Below, piece by piece: positions 25,713-34,823 of a stretch of DNA of 64,000 nucleotides. Numbering within the stretch: position 1 is the first letter of the stretch; each line of letters starts with the position of its first letter. Source of the DNA: Crystallibacter sulfonylureivorans_A (GTDB lineage: Bacteria > Actinomycetota > Actinomycetes > Actinomycetales > Micrococcaceae); contig NZ_JBLKRT010000019.1 in the NCBI RefSeq assembly GCF_047607445.1, positions 14,276 to 78,275 of the forward strand. The letters run 5' to 3'. The notes beneath the pieces are model-generated. The model had not been told where the DNA came from, ran no database searches, and saw nothing but the letters and a program-made list of their open reading frames with translations. The position numbers were made by a program, and so were the translations under genes.

Positions 25713-27696
25713 CGACGACGACGGCGGTGCCCGCCTGCGCGGCGCCCGCCAGGCTTCTGTGGTCCGCGGCGTCCAGGACGGCACGGGCTATCCGGTCGGC
25801 ATCCTGCAACGTCCGGCCGCCGGTCTCGCCGGAAGCCCCGGCTTCGGCGGCTACCGAGGTGCCCCACTGCACCGCGGACAGTTGCAACCCGATGACGTAC
25901 AGGTCCTGCACCGGCTGCCCGTTCCGGTCCAGCGGACGGTACGGCGGCTGCGTGACATCCAGCCCGGAGCCGGTCACCGGCGCTCCGTTCGGCCCGATCA
26001 TCAGCTTGGGCCGGGCCAGGCCGTCCTCGAACATCCGGCGCAGCAGCGGCGACCGGCTATGGGCCACCCGGTTGGCCGGCATCATCGCCTCCACCAGGTA
26101 TGCGGCGCTGTAATCGGCGCCGTCGACCCATGGCGAAGTGACCCGGAAGCGACCGGTCTCCGGATCCACTTGGTAGACCGGCTCGGGGCCCGCAAACTGC
26201 ACAACGCCGGCCCGCGCCAGGGCAGCCAACTGCTCGATGCGCAGCACCGGCGGCCCGCTGGCCAGTCCCTCGACCAGCGGTTCGAACCAGCCGCGCAGCT
26301 CGGCCAGCCATGATTCTTCGGTGATGCCGCCGTCGGCCACGATCTTCTTGAGCAGCGAGCGGCCGGCGTTCAGGGCCCCAACCGCCATCTTGAGCGGATC
26401 ATCGGTACCTCGCGCCGAGCTCTCCGCGTCCGCGTCCAGATAGTCCAGCACCGCCTGCTGGTACTCGGCCGCGGACCCAAACTTCCGCCCGCTGAAGGGT
26501 TTGGCCAGGGCCTCTACGTCCAGCAACTTGTCTTCGCTGACCCGCTCGGCCAGGTAGCTCCGGACCCGTGTCAGCAGCGTGCGGTTTCCTGGCTCCCATT
26601 TCTCCGCCAGCAGGTGGTCCAGCCCGGCCAGCAGTTCCTGCGGTGGCACCTTGAGGCATTCCGGTTGTACCCGCGCCAGGGTGGAGTAATAGGTCCAATA
26701 GACGTCGCGGTGCAGCATGGGCCACAGATCGTGGTCGAAGCCCGGCTGCACGCCGGCTTCGGCGAACAGGCGGGCCGTGTGTGTGGTGAAGTGCTGCAGC
26801 TGCACGCCGGCCGGAATGTAGCTGTTGATGCTGGCCTTGGCCCGGTAGGGGGTGCCGCGCCGGGATCCGGCCACCAGCCGCGGTTCTTTCCCCGACGGAA
26901 TGTAAGTCAGCGGCTGGCTGTCCGTCGCGGGCAGGAACCGTCCGCCGCGGCCTTCGGTCACTTGGACCATCAGGTCGAAAAAGTTCAGGCCCATTCCGCG
27001 AACCAGCACCGTGCGCCCGGGCGGAAGCCGGCCCCAGTCCACATCGGCCGGCACATTCGGCGGCAGATAGTTCAGCCCATGCCGCGCGGCCGCATCCTGG
27101 AGCTGCTGCTGCTCCGGGTTCAGCGCTGCCGGCACATGGCCCAGGGCCAGCACCACCGCGTCGGCCGGCAGGGTGGTGCCGTCGTCCAATTGCAGCTGCC
27201 ACCTGCCGTCGTGCCGTGCCAGATCGGTGGCTTCCGCCGCATGAACGGTCAGCGAGGCATCCGCACCGGTCCGGGCGGCCAGGTGCGCAAAGGTCCATGC
27301 CAGGTAGCGGCCGTACAGCGCGCGGCTGGGAAAATCGGCGGGCCCCAGCGCTGCCGCCTCCTCCGCGTCGGCCGGCGGCACATCGGGAATGTTGCCGTCC
27401 GCCACGGCGGTGCGCCAGGCTTCGAAGGTCATCCCGGCCACCGGTTCGGGTCCCACCAGCTCTGTCCCGGGCGCCGGTACCACCGTGGGGAACAGGCACG
27501 GCGTGTTCATCAGGAACAGCCGTGATTGGTTCGGCTGCCAGACATGGCCCGGGCCGGGCGGGAACGGGTCCACCAGATGGATCCGCAGCCGGGCCCCGCC
27601 GCGTGCCTGCTGGTTGGACAATATTCGTTCCAACACAGAGGTGCCCCGCGGGCCAGCGCCCACGATGGCCACACGATAGATACCCGGATTGTCCAT
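25690..27696 (-). CDS. FAD/NAD(P)-binding protein of the FAD-NAD(P)-binding family
   Basis: 668 residues. N-terminal dinucleotide fold YRVAIVGAGPRGTSVLERIL (about 7-26), then HVWQPNQSRLFLMNTPC, AVVLALGHVP and a second nucleotide segment VLVRGMGLNFFDLMV. This is the adenylate-forming-linked FAD-NAD(P) family found in actinobacteria, with no firm substrate. The ATG at 27696 has TAGGCT (27709-27704, coding strand) ending 7 bases before it, so the message looks leaderless. It is divergent from the S9 peptidase. Confidence 0.85.
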   Translation of the reverse strand: MDNPGIYRVAIVGAGPRGTSVLERILSNQQARGGARLRIHLVDPFPPGPGHVWQPNQSRLFLMNTPCLFPTVVPAPGTELVGPEPVAGMTFEAWRTAVADGNIPDVPPADAEEAAALGPADFPSRALYGRYLAWTFAHLAARTGADASLTVHAAEATDLARHDGRWQLQLDDGTTLPADAVVLALGHVPAALNPEQQQLQDAAARHGLNYLPPNVPADVDWGRLPPGRTVLVRGMGLNFFDLMVQVTEGRGGRFLPATDSQPLTYIPSGKEPRLVAGSRRGTPYRAKASINSYIPAGVQLQHFTTHTARLFAEAGVQPGFDHDLWPMLHRDVYWTYYSTLARVQPECLKVPPQELLAGLDHLLAEKWEPGNRTLLTRVRSYLAERVSEDKLLDVEALAKPFSGRKFGSAAEYQQAVLDYLDADAESSARGTDDPLKMAVGALNAGRSLLKKIVADGGITEESWLAELRGWFEPLVEGLASGPPVLRIEQLAALARAGVVQFAGPEPVYQVDPETGRFRVTSPWVDGADYSAAYLVEAMMPANRVAHSRSPLLRRMFEDGLARPKLMIGPNGAPVTGSGLDVTQPPYRPLDRNGQPVQDLYVIGLQLSAVQWGTSVAAEAGASGETGGRTLQDADRIARAVLDAADHRSLAGAAQAGTAVVVGSKSQAG

Positions 27697-27929
27697 GCTT
27701 TCTAGCCTACGGGCTGCCGCCCGGACGCCCGGACGGCGAGTCGACGGCCGACCTGCTCACTTGTACAGCGGGCGCCACATTCGTCACGGAAGGGCCAGTG
27801 GTCCTCATGATTGATCCGAGTGGCCCCGGTGTTCCCGGGCCAGCGGACGGAAGCAGCGCCAGCTTTGCTTACTGGTGGGAGGACAATGTGGCGCATCCTG
27901 TCCGCCAGCAGGATGCCTAGGATGGGTGC

Positions 27930-30008
27930 ATGGCTCAGGACTCCGCGCAGCACAGCACGCACTTGCCCCAGGACGACCTCATCTGGCTGGAAGAGATCTA
28001 TGGCGACAAGCCGCTGGAATGGGTGAAGGACCAGAACCGGCGCACCGAGGACAAACTGGTGGACGCGCAGTTCAGCGTGATGGAGGCCGGCATCCTGCAG
28101 GTCCTCGACGCGGAGGACCGGATTCCTGCCGTCACCAAGCGCGGCCCCTTCTACTACAACTTCTGGCGCGACCAGGCGCACCCCCGCGGCCTGCTCCGGC
28201 GGACGACGTGGGAAAGCTACCTGACGGATTCCCCCGAGTGGGAGGTCCTGCTGGACGTGGACGCGCTGGCCGCGGCCGAGGGCATCGAGTGGGTGTACGC
28301 CGGTTCCGCCTTCCTGCGGCCGGCCGACGGCGTCAGCTACCGGCGGGCGATGCTGCGGTTGTCGCCCGATGGCGGCGATGCAGTGCGGCTGCGGGAGTTT
28401 GACGTCGAGGACCGGGCCTTCGTGGCCGGAGGCTTCGACATCCCCGTGGCCAAGGCCTACGTTTCCTGGCTGGACCCGGACCGGATTCTGCTGGGCACCG
28501 ACTTCGGCCCGGGCTCGCTAACCACGTCTTCCTACCCGCGGACCAGCCGCATCCTGCTCCGCGGCCAGGATCCGGCGGAGGCCCAGGAATACTTCGACGT
28601 CCCCGAGGACCACATGCTGGCCCAGGTTGGGCACGATTCCACGCCCGGCTTTGAACGCGACGTCGCCGTGGACGTGATCGACTTCTTCAACTACCGCACC
28701 TACCTGCGGCGGGACGCGGAATGGTTGCCCATCGACGTGCCCACCGACGTGAACGTGGACCTGCACCGCCAGTGGCTGCTGATGAGGCCGCAGGGCGACT
28801 GGGAAATCGGCGGTTCTGTCCACCCCGCGGGCTCGCTGTTGGCCGCGGATCTGGAGGCGTTCTTGGACGGCAACCGCCAGGTGGAGGTGCTGTTCGCGCC
28901 GGATGCGGCAACCTCGCTGCAGTCCTGGAGCTGGACGAAGAACTACCTGCTGCTGAACCTGCTGCACGATGTCTCCTCCCAGGTCCGGGTGCTGGATCCG
29001 TCGGACGGGTGGTCGGCCTCGGAGCTGCAGGATTGCCCGCCGCTGCATGCCGTGGATGCCTCGGCTGTGGATGACGAAGAGTCCGACGACTACTGGCTGG
29101 TGGCCACCGGCTACCTCACTCCCTCCACGCTCTCGCGCGGCACCATCGGCGGGCCGGCGGCGGAAGTCAAGGCTTCGCCGTCGTACTTTGAGGCTGACGC
29201 CTACGAGGTCCAGCAGCACTTCGCCACCTCCAAGGACGGCACCCAGGTGCCCTATTTCCAGGTGGCGCCAAAAGACCTCAAGGACGACGGCGGCAATCCC
29301 GTGCTGCTCTCGGGTTACGGCGGATTCGAAATCGCCAGGACCCCTGGCTACAGCGGCACCGTCGGCCGGGCGTGGCTGGAACAGCGCACCGCGGACGGCC
29401 GCGGCGGAGTGTATGTGGTGGCCAACATCCGCGGCGGCGGCGAGTACGGTCCGGGATGGCACCGGGCGGCGCTGCAGGCCAACCGGCACCGCGCTTACGA
29501 GGACTTCGCGGCGGTGGCCCAGGACCTGACGGACCGGGGCGTCACCCGGCGGGAGCGGCTGGGCTGCGCGGGCGGATCGAACGGCGGCCTGCTGGTGGGC
29601 AACATGCTGACCAGCTACCCGCATCTGTTCGGCGCGGTGTCCTGCGGGGTGCCGCTGCTGGACATGGCCCGCTACACCAAGCTCTCCGCCGGCTACTCCT
29701 GGATTGCCGAGTACGGGGATCCGGAGGACCCGGCGCAGTGGGAGTTCATCCGCACCTTCTCGCCCTACCACCTGCTCCAGCCGGGCACCGAGTATCCGGA
29801 TGCGCTGATCTGGACCGCCACCTCGGACGACCGGGTCGGCCCGGTGCAGGCCCGGAAAATGGCGGCGCGGATGCTGGAGTTGGGAGTGGAGAACGTCTGG
29901 TTCCACGAGGCGTTGGAGGGCGGCCATGCCGGCGCCAGCGACAATAAGCAGACTGCCCGGCTGCAGGCCCTCTCGCACACCTTCTTGTGGCGGGCGCTGA
30001 CGGACTAG
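27930..30008 (+). CDS. Prolyl oligopeptidase family (S9) serine peptidase
   Basis: 692 residues. N-terminal beta-propeller (about 20-420) and C-terminal alpha/beta-hydrolase domain. Catalytic Ser550 in CAGGSNGGLL, Asp in TSDDRVGP and His in EGGHAGASDN form the S9 triad. It cleaves short peptides, probably in the cytoplasm because no signal peptide is seen. TAGGAT (27918-27923) ends 6 bases before ATG 27930, indicating a leaderless transcript. Confidence 0.93.
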   Translation: MAQDSAQHSTHLPQDDLIWLEEIYGDKPLEWVKDQNRRTEDKLVDAQFSVMEAGILQVLDAEDRIPAVTKRGPFYYNFWRDQAHPRGLLRRTTWESYLTDSPEWEVLLDVDALAAAEGIEWVYAGSAFLRPADGVSYRRAMLRLSPDGGDAVRLREFDVEDRAFVAGGFDIPVAKAYVSWLDPDRILLGTDFGPGSLTTSSYPRTSRILLRGQDPAEAQEYFDVPEDHMLAQVGHDSTPGFERDVAVDVIDFFNYRTYLRRDAEWLPIDVPTDVNVDLHRQWLLMRPQGDWEIGGSVHPAGSLLAADLEAFLDGNRQVEVLFAPDAATSLQSWSWTKNYLLLNLLHDVSSQVRVLDPSDGWSASELQDCPPLHAVDASAVDDEESDDYWLVATGYLTPSTLSRGTIGGPAAEVKASPSYFEADAYEVQQHFATSKDGTQVPYFQVAPKDLKDDGGNPVLLSGYGGFEIARTPGYSGTVGRAWLEQRTADGRGGVYVVANIRGGGEYGPGWHRAALQANRHRAYEDFAAVAQDLTDRGVTRRERLGCAGGSNGGLLVGNMLTSYPHLFGAVSCGVPLLDMARYTKLSAGYSWIAEYGDPEDPAQWEFIRTFSPYHLLQPGTEYPDALIWTATSDDRVGPVQARKMAARMLELGVENVWFHEALEGGHAGASDNKQTARLQALSHTFLWRALTD

Positions 30009-30073
30009 GCCGTTCTCGGTTTTGCTCTTGACCCTCGGTTCTGGGTAGTCTTGTGTGGCTAGCAATAGCGTTT

Positions 30074-30162
30074 GGAGACGTGCCAGAGCGGCCGAATGGA
30101 CTTCACTGCTAATGAAGGGTCGGGGTTAAACTCGACCGGGGGTTCAAATCCCCCCGTCTCCG
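30074..30162 (+). tRNA. tRNA-Ser (anticodon GCT)
   Basis: 89-nt class II tRNA: acceptor GGAGACG/CGTCTCC, anticodon arm CTTCA-CTGCTAA-TGAAG (GCT), T loop TTCAAAT. CCA is not encoded. A possible promoter is TTGCTC (30022) with TAGTCT (30046), 18-base spacer. Confidence 0.97.
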
Positions 30163-30164
30163 CG

Positions 30165-30230
30165 TCAACTCCCCCGGGAAACCGGGGGAGTTTTTGCGTC
30201 TCCGGCTGTTACCGCTGCGGGACCAAACCA
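30165..30230 (-). pseudogene. Displaced 3' end of the rifampicin-monooxygenase-like gene
   Basis: On the minus strand the target duplication TGGTTTGG (30230-30223) continues in the monooxygenase frame as W-F-G-P-A-A-V-T-A-G-D-A-K-T-P-P-V-S-R and G-S, then TGA at 30167-30165. These 18 codons beyond the duplication restore a 499-residue protein when joined to 31529-32970. They were cut off by IS copy 1. The last codons and the stop lie in the tRNA-Ser terminator hairpin. Confidence 0.8.
30167..30195 (+). terminator. Terminator after tRNA-Ser(GCT)
   Basis: ACTCCCCCGG, short loop, CCGGGGGAGT and TTTTT. On the other strand this hairpin was the original coding end of the monooxygenase gene (see 30165-30230). 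Confidence 0.9.
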
Positions 30231-31528
30231 GGCTTATAGGCCAAAAACGTGTGTCTGGCCCGGGCGTGTCAGGTTCTGCCGGCCCATCCTGAGCGTGCCC
30301 AGAGGCCTTCCTCGGCGGTGGCAGTGGTACCGAGTTCGGCTGGTCCGAGTGGCTCGTCTTCGACTCGTTTGACGGTCGTTGTGGCGGGTTGGTGGTGTTC
30401 GGGCCGTATCAGTGTCCAGGGCGGTTGGGGGTTCTCGCTGCGTTGGTAGAGATACCATTCGACGGCGCGTTTGCGGCGTTCTGCCGGCAGGCCGCGGTGG
30501 TTGCGCAGCAGGTAGCGGATTCCGGTGTTGATGCCGCCCTCGATCCGGTTGGTGGTGGAGGCGATCTGAAGGCCGGCCAGGTCCGGGTGCAGATAGGTGA
30601 AGAGCACTTCCTGGCGGACGCAGCGGGCCATCAGTTGGTAGGCGCGGCGGAGCCGGTGGTGCGTGTACCACCAGGTTTGGTTCGGTGCGGCGTGTTTGGG
30701 TACTGGACCTGTTCCGCGGTAGGTGCGTTCGGCCAGGAGGTCCTTGTGAAGGTTGTGCCAGGCGTTCAGGGCGTTCAGCCAGGCCAGTGCCTCGTCCCGG
30801 GTCGCGATTCTGGTCAGTGTCAGCGAAAGGGTTCGCAGCTGTCGTCCTGCCTTGGTTCGCGGGCGCAGCGTGAGCAGCACGCGGACGTTGCGCTGGACAT
30901 GCACCAGGCAGCGCTGGACCTTCGTTTCGGGCCAGGTCCGCTTGAGCGCCGACGCGAGGCCGGAACCGCCGTCGACGACCACGGCCCGCGGGGCGGGAAA
31001 CCTTTCCAGCAGCGCGGTCCAGGCTGCGGCCTTCTCGGTATCGCACCACTGCCAGCCGATCACGTGTTCGCCGGCGATCGCGATCAGGCAGCACCAGCCG
31101 CCGGAGAGGTAGATCCCGTCGAGCTGGACCTCGTCATGGATCTGGCCGGTAGCGGGGATCTGCGGAACCACGTTCCAGCACCACGCGACGCGGCGGCGCA
31201 GGGTCCGCCCGGTGGCGGTGCCGTCGGCTCGGGCTTGGGAGTCCTTGCCCAGCAGCCAGCGCAGGAATGCCTCCAGATCGTGCCGTTGGGAAACGTCGGG
31301 CCTGCGCCGGCGTTCAGACGTGCTGGCACCGCATGCCTTGCACCGCCATCTGGGCGAACCGGCAGCTGTTTTGCCATTGCGTTTAAGCGTCCCGCCGCAG
31401 AGAGCACATTCGTCCGAAGAATCAAGCACCCTCCACGAATAAAGGACCCGGAGTATGCGGAACCGGATTTAGCCCCGGCAACACAACGAAGCAGGCACCA
31501 CCAGACACACGTTTCTGGCCTATAACCC
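30231..31528 (-). mobile_element. IS1249-type insertion sequence (IS256 family), copy 1
   Basis: 1298 bp bounded by 28-bp imperfect inverted repeats (outer ends GGCTTATAGGCCAAAAACG and, reversed, GGGTTATAGGCCAGAAACG) and flanked by the perfect 8-bp target duplication CCAAACCA at 30223-30230 and 31529-31536. It carries one transposase gene. The element sits in the last codons of the monooxygenase gene. It is identical in every stretch I compared to the copy at 43436-44733. Confidence 0.95.
30269..31429 (-). CDS. IS1249-family transposase, copy 1
   Basis: 386 residues. N-terminal zinc ribbon (CALCGG and CKACGAS), then the mutator-type DDE catalytic domain with VQLDGIYLSGG, VVVDGGSGLASAL, the CLVHVQRNV motif and the final acid in TTNRIEGGINTG. 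The GTG start at 31429 overlaps its own GGAGGG, so translation may be weak, as often for transposases. The same protein is encoded at 43474-44634. Confidence 0.95.
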   Translation of the reverse strand: MLDSSDECALCGGTLKRNGKTAAGSPRWRCKACGASTSERRRRPDVSQRHDLEAFLRWLLGKDSQARADGTATGRTLRRRVAWCWNVVPQIPATGQIHDEVQLDGIYLSGGWCCLIAIAGEHVIGWQWCDTEKAAAWTALLERFPAPRAVVVDGGSGLASALKRTWPETKVQRCLVHVQRNVRVLLTLRPRTKAGRQLRTLSLTLTRIATRDEALAWLNALNAWHNLHKDLLAERTYRGTGPVPKHAAPNQTWWYTHHRLRRAYQLMARCVRQEVLFTYLHPDLAGLQIASTTNRIEGGINTGIRYLLRNHRGLPAERRKRAVEWYLYQRSENPQPPWTLIRPEHHQPATTTVKRVEDEPLGPAELGTTATAEEGLWARSGWAGRT

Positions 31529-32970
31529 CCAAACCAGCAGGCCAGCGCGTCCTGCAGCCCAGACTGCGCCCCGTCTCCGGTCCACGCCACATGCCCGTCG
31601 GGCCGGATGAGGACGGCCTCGGGAGCGCTGACCGGACCAATCACGGGAAGCTCCCACCCGCCGTCGTACGCGGCGTCCACTAACTGCACCCGTCCCGCCC
31701 ACGGTCCCAACCCGATACTGCCCGGCGCGCGAAGGTTGAGCAGTACCGGCCGCGCCTCTTGCAGGAGCGTGAACACGCGCAGCGGGCCGTTGGCCGTGAC
31801 GAGGTCGAGGTCGGGCATCCGGCGCCCGAGCAGCGGGTGCCCGTCGCCGAGGTCGTATTGCACGTCCAGGCCGGAAATGAGCCCGGCCACCTGTTTCCTT
31901 GCCTGCTCAATGGTCAACAGTTCGGCCACCGTGTCGGCCAACGCGCCGATCCGCGGATCGGCCCGCTGCATGAGCGACTGCGCCATCGTGTGCTTCAACG
32001 CCCGGGCCCCGGCGGGGTGCCGCTCGGCGTGGTACGTGTCCAGCAAACTGTCCGGGGCCAGGCCCTTGACCACCTGGGCGAGTTTCCAGCCAAGGTTGAC
32101 GGCGTCCTGGATGCCAAGCCCGATTCCCTGCCCACCGGACGGAGCGTGGATATGCGCGGCGTCTCCGGCCAGCAGCACCCGGCCGCTGCGGTAGGAGGCG
32201 GCCTGCCGCGTGACATCGGTGAACCGCGAAATCCATCTCGGGTTGTGGATCCCAAAGTCAGTGTCATAGACTTCGGTCAAGGCTTTGCCGAGGTCGGCGA
32301 GGGTGGGTTCGGTCGCAGGGCCAAGTTGCCTCTCGGTCACGATCACACGCGTGGTTCGCCCGTCCTCCATCGAGTGCAGCCCGTGAATCCCCACCTCGTC
32401 GATGCGGGCACCGGCCGGCGTCTCCTCAGTCACTTCCACTTCCGCGATCAGGCTGCTCCGCGTCGCGTCCCAGCCGGGGAAATCGATACCGGCTGCCTTC
32501 CGGACAGCGCTGCGTCCGCCGTCGGCGCCGACCAGGTACTGCGCCGGTAACCGGCCACCATCGGCGAGCCGCACGTCGACGCCGCTGTGGTCCTGGACGA
32601 AGCCCGCTACCTCAAGTCCTCGATGGACCGGCACGCCCAGTTCCTCAATCCAGCCGGCCAGGATCCGCTCGATATGGTTCTGCCAGAGGCCCAGCGTGTA
32701 AGGGTGCCGGGTAGGAAAGTCGCTCATGTCCAGCTTCGTGGTCCCGAAGAATGCGGCCTGGACTCGCTGGCCCTCGGCGAGGAACCGATCGGCGACCCCG
32801 CGCTGGTCCAGAATCTCGATGGTGCGTGAGTGGAATCCGCCCGCACGTGAGCCGACCAGTTCGGGTGTCACACGGCGCTCCACAATCGCCGCTTCCACCC
32901 CGGCCAGGGTGAGTTCAGCGGCCAGCATCATCCCGGTCGGGCCGCCTCCGGCAATGATCACGTCGGCCAT
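31084..32970 (-). CDS. rox: Rifampicin-monooxygenase-like FAD hydroxylase, 3' end replaced by IS sequence
   Basis: Native part 31529-32970. Group A flavin monooxygenase: MADVIIAGGGPTGMMLA (FAD GxGxxG), LVGADGGRSAVRKAAG, GRVLLAGDAAHIHAPSGGQG, and the C-terminal thioredoxin-like domain ending VLIRPDGHVAWTG. The family includes Rox/Iri rifampicin monooxygenases and aromatic polyketide hydroxylases; a rifamycin-associated element at 33040-33060 favours Rox. IS copy 1 interrupts the last 18 codons, and the frame now runs about 147 codons into the IS before a stop at 31084, giving a 628-residue hybrid. The active domains are intact, so it could still work. ATG 32970 is chosen at the FAD motif. Confidence 0.8.
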   Translation of the reverse strand: MADVIIAGGGPTGMMLAAELTLAGVEAAIVERRVTPELVGSRAGGFHSRTIEILDQRGVADRFLAEGQRVQAAFFGTTKLDMSDFPTRHPYTLGLWQNHIERILAGWIEELGVPVHRGLEVAGFVQDHSGVDVRLADGGRLPAQYLVGADGGRSAVRKAAGIDFPGWDATRSSLIAEVEVTEETPAGARIDEVGIHGLHSMEDGRTTRVIVTERQLGPATEPTLADLGKALTEVYDTDFGIHNPRWISRFTDVTRQAASYRSGRVLLAGDAAHIHAPSGGQGIGLGIQDAVNLGWKLAQVVKGLAPDSLLDTYHAERHPAGARALKHTMAQSLMQRADPRIGALADTVAELLTIEQARKQVAGLISGLDVQYDLGDGHPLLGRRMPDLDLVTANGPLRVFTLLQEARPVLLNLRAPGSIGLGPWAGRVQLVDAAYDGGWELPVIGPVSAPEAVLIRPDGHVAWTGDGAQSGLQDALACWFGGYRPETCVWWCLLRCVAGAKSGSAYSGSFIRGGCLILRTNVLSAAGRLNAMAKQLPVRPDGGARHAVPARLNAGAGPTFPNGTIWRHSCAGCWARTPKPEPTAPPPGGPCAAASRGAGTWFRRSPLPARSMTRSSSTGSTSPAAGAA

Positions 32971-33039
32971 CGCAGCCACCGCCTTTCCGCGTTTCTCCGT
33001 GCACCTGTACGCTTGTCCGAGCCAGTTTGGGGCACGACC

Positions 33040-33060
33040 GGGGCCTTGCCGCAAGCCCCC
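33040..33060 (-). promoter_or_regulatory. Rifamycin-associated element (RAE)
   Basis: On the minus strand, arms GGGGGCTTGC and GCAAGGCCCC face each other around a single G, 70 bases upstream of the monooxygenase start. From memory this matches the RAE inverted repeat found before rifamycin-inactivation genes (rox, rph, arr, helR) in actinomycetes, which makes them rifamycin-inducible. I found no other copy by eye in the window. Confidence 0.75.
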
Positions 33061-33154
33061 TGCTGCGGGATACATTGGAAGTGGCGGGGACAACATGCAC
33101 GGCCCGAACCACACGTGGGTCCCAACCTCACATCCGCGCCGGCGACGGGACTGC

Positions 33155-34591
33155 TCAGACGCCTTCGATTGCTTCGAGCCGGCCGGTCCGCACCGCCTCG
33201 GTAAAAGCCTGGTAGTCCTTCTCGTTCTGGTCCGCGTAACGCTCGGAGAAATCCGCGATGGAGACGTCGAATTTGGTGCCCTTGCCCAGATACGCGGCGA
33301 TCGCGATCGGGTCACCTGATCGGGCGTGCGCACGGGCCAGGGTCCAGCCGCAGGCGCTGGCATAGAAGGTCAAGCCGCGCGGCTTCATCACCTCCACCAC
33401 GGCCGAGCCCTTCATATCCCGCAGCTGGCGCCAATACAGGTACCGGTTGTCCTGCACGCCCTTGGTCCAGCCCAGGAAAATGTCGCTCGCGGCCTGCATC
33501 ATCCGCTGCCCCTGCACCACCCGCTCGCCGGGCTGCCGGAACTTGCTCTTCGGCAAGTGGTCCTCGAGCACGGACCGCGTGGCCTCCTTGACCTGGAGAA
33601 ACAATGGATCCTGTTGATCACGTCCCTGCAGCAAGGCGATGTAGGCCCGCGTACCGACGCTGCCAACGCCCACGACCTTGCGGGCGACGTCGATAACTTC
33701 GAATTGTTCAAGGAGGTACCGCCGGTCGTCCTGCAGCGTGGCCCGGTAGGACCGGAATTGTTCACGAATCAGGTGCGCAACCTCATCGCCTGACATGCCA
33801 TACGCATCGGCCAGCTCGCGGGCCGGAATGACAATGGGCGGCTGGCTGACAATCCGATAGCTGCCGTCCACCCGCTCGGCGAGCTTGGAGAGTGCATGCA
33901 GGCTGTCTCGGGCGTGGGCCTTTTCGAGGCTCTGCCGCGCCGTCTTCCCCATCCGCTTGGCTGCCTTCTTGAGGGCCTTGCCCTTTTGCGATGCCACGGC
34001 CAGGTCGATGGCTTCCACCAGCTCCTCCTCGGACAGGCGGGCGTACCAAATGTCCAGCTTCCGCATCTGCGCGAACTGTGCCATCGCCTCGCGGTAAGCG
34101 CGAACCGCGGTGAGCGTCACGTCGCGTGTTTCCTCCTTAGTGAAAGCGTTGTTCCGGGCCGCGATGGTGAAGCTCGCGGACATGCGTTTGACGTCGTACT
34201 CGAACGGCCCCGGAAGCGTCTCGTCAAAGTCGTTCAAGTCGAACAGCAAGTTCCGCTCGGGCGAGGCAAACACACCGAAGTTGGACAGGTGGGCGTCCCC
34301 GCACAGTTGGGACTGGAGGCCGGCCCGCGGTGTGTCCTTCAGGTCGGCGGCCATGATCTTGGCCGCGCCGCGGTAAAACGCGAACGGTGAGACCAGCATC
34401 CGACCGTGCCGCACCGGCACCAGGTCCTGTTCCCTGGTCTGGTTCTGTTTCTCGAGGAGTGCTATCGGGTCGGCCCGGTCGGAGGCAGGAATCCAGCCGG
34501 TGTGGCTGGCGACGGGCGTCTGCTGGCGGCATTCCTTGCCGCGGGAAGCGCGCTCCTCGACGGTCGGGTGCTCGATTTTCTTTTCGGCCAC
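33155..34591 (-). CDS. DUF2252-family protein
   Basis: 478 residues: RHGRMLVSPFAFYRGAAKIMAADL, CGDAHLSNFGVFASPERNLLFDLNDFDETLPGP (listed in the usual order) and VVEVMKPRGLTFYASACGWTLARAHARSGD are hallmarks of DUF2252. The HGDxHLxNFG and DFD pattern resembles aminoglycoside-phosphotransferase/kinase-like folds, so a phosphotransferase activity is possible but unproven. GTG 34591 follows GGGGAGG. Confidence 0.85.
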   Translation of the reverse strand: MAEKKIEHPTVEERASRGKECRQQTPVASHTGWIPASDRADPIALLEKQNQTREQDLVPVRHGRMLVSPFAFYRGAAKIMAADLKDTPRAGLQSQLCGDAHLSNFGVFASPERNLLFDLNDFDETLPGPFEYDVKRMSASFTIAARNNAFTKEETRDVTLTAVRAYREAMAQFAQMRKLDIWYARLSEEELVEAIDLAVASQKGKALKKAAKRMGKTARQSLEKAHARDSLHALSKLAERVDGSYRIVSQPPIVIPARELADAYGMSGDEVAHLIREQFRSYRATLQDDRRYLLEQFEVIDVARKVVGVGSVGTRAYIALLQGRDQQDPLFLQVKEATRSVLEDHLPKSKFRQPGERVVQGQRMMQAASDIFLGWTKGVQDNRYLYWRQLRDMKGSAVVEVMKPRGLTFYASACGWTLARAHARSGDPIAIAAYLGKGTKFDVSIADFSERYADQNEKDYQAFTEAVRTGRLEAIEGV

Positions 34592-34823
34592 GCTCGGCGA
34601 CCTCCCCTGATGCTAGGAACCGCCGCCCATCCGACCAGCGCCAGCGGCCTCGAACGTTCGGGACCCGCCGGGCCAGGCAGCCGTGCCCCTTCACCTAGGC
34701 CCGCGGCATCTCGTCCGCGTTGACAATGCGATTGTGGCCCCGGCACAGCCAACCGTCAACGTGCCCGGGGAGGTCGCGGCTCAGCCCGTGAGCGTACGCC
34801 CGCCGAGCGGCCCAGGGAGCAAC

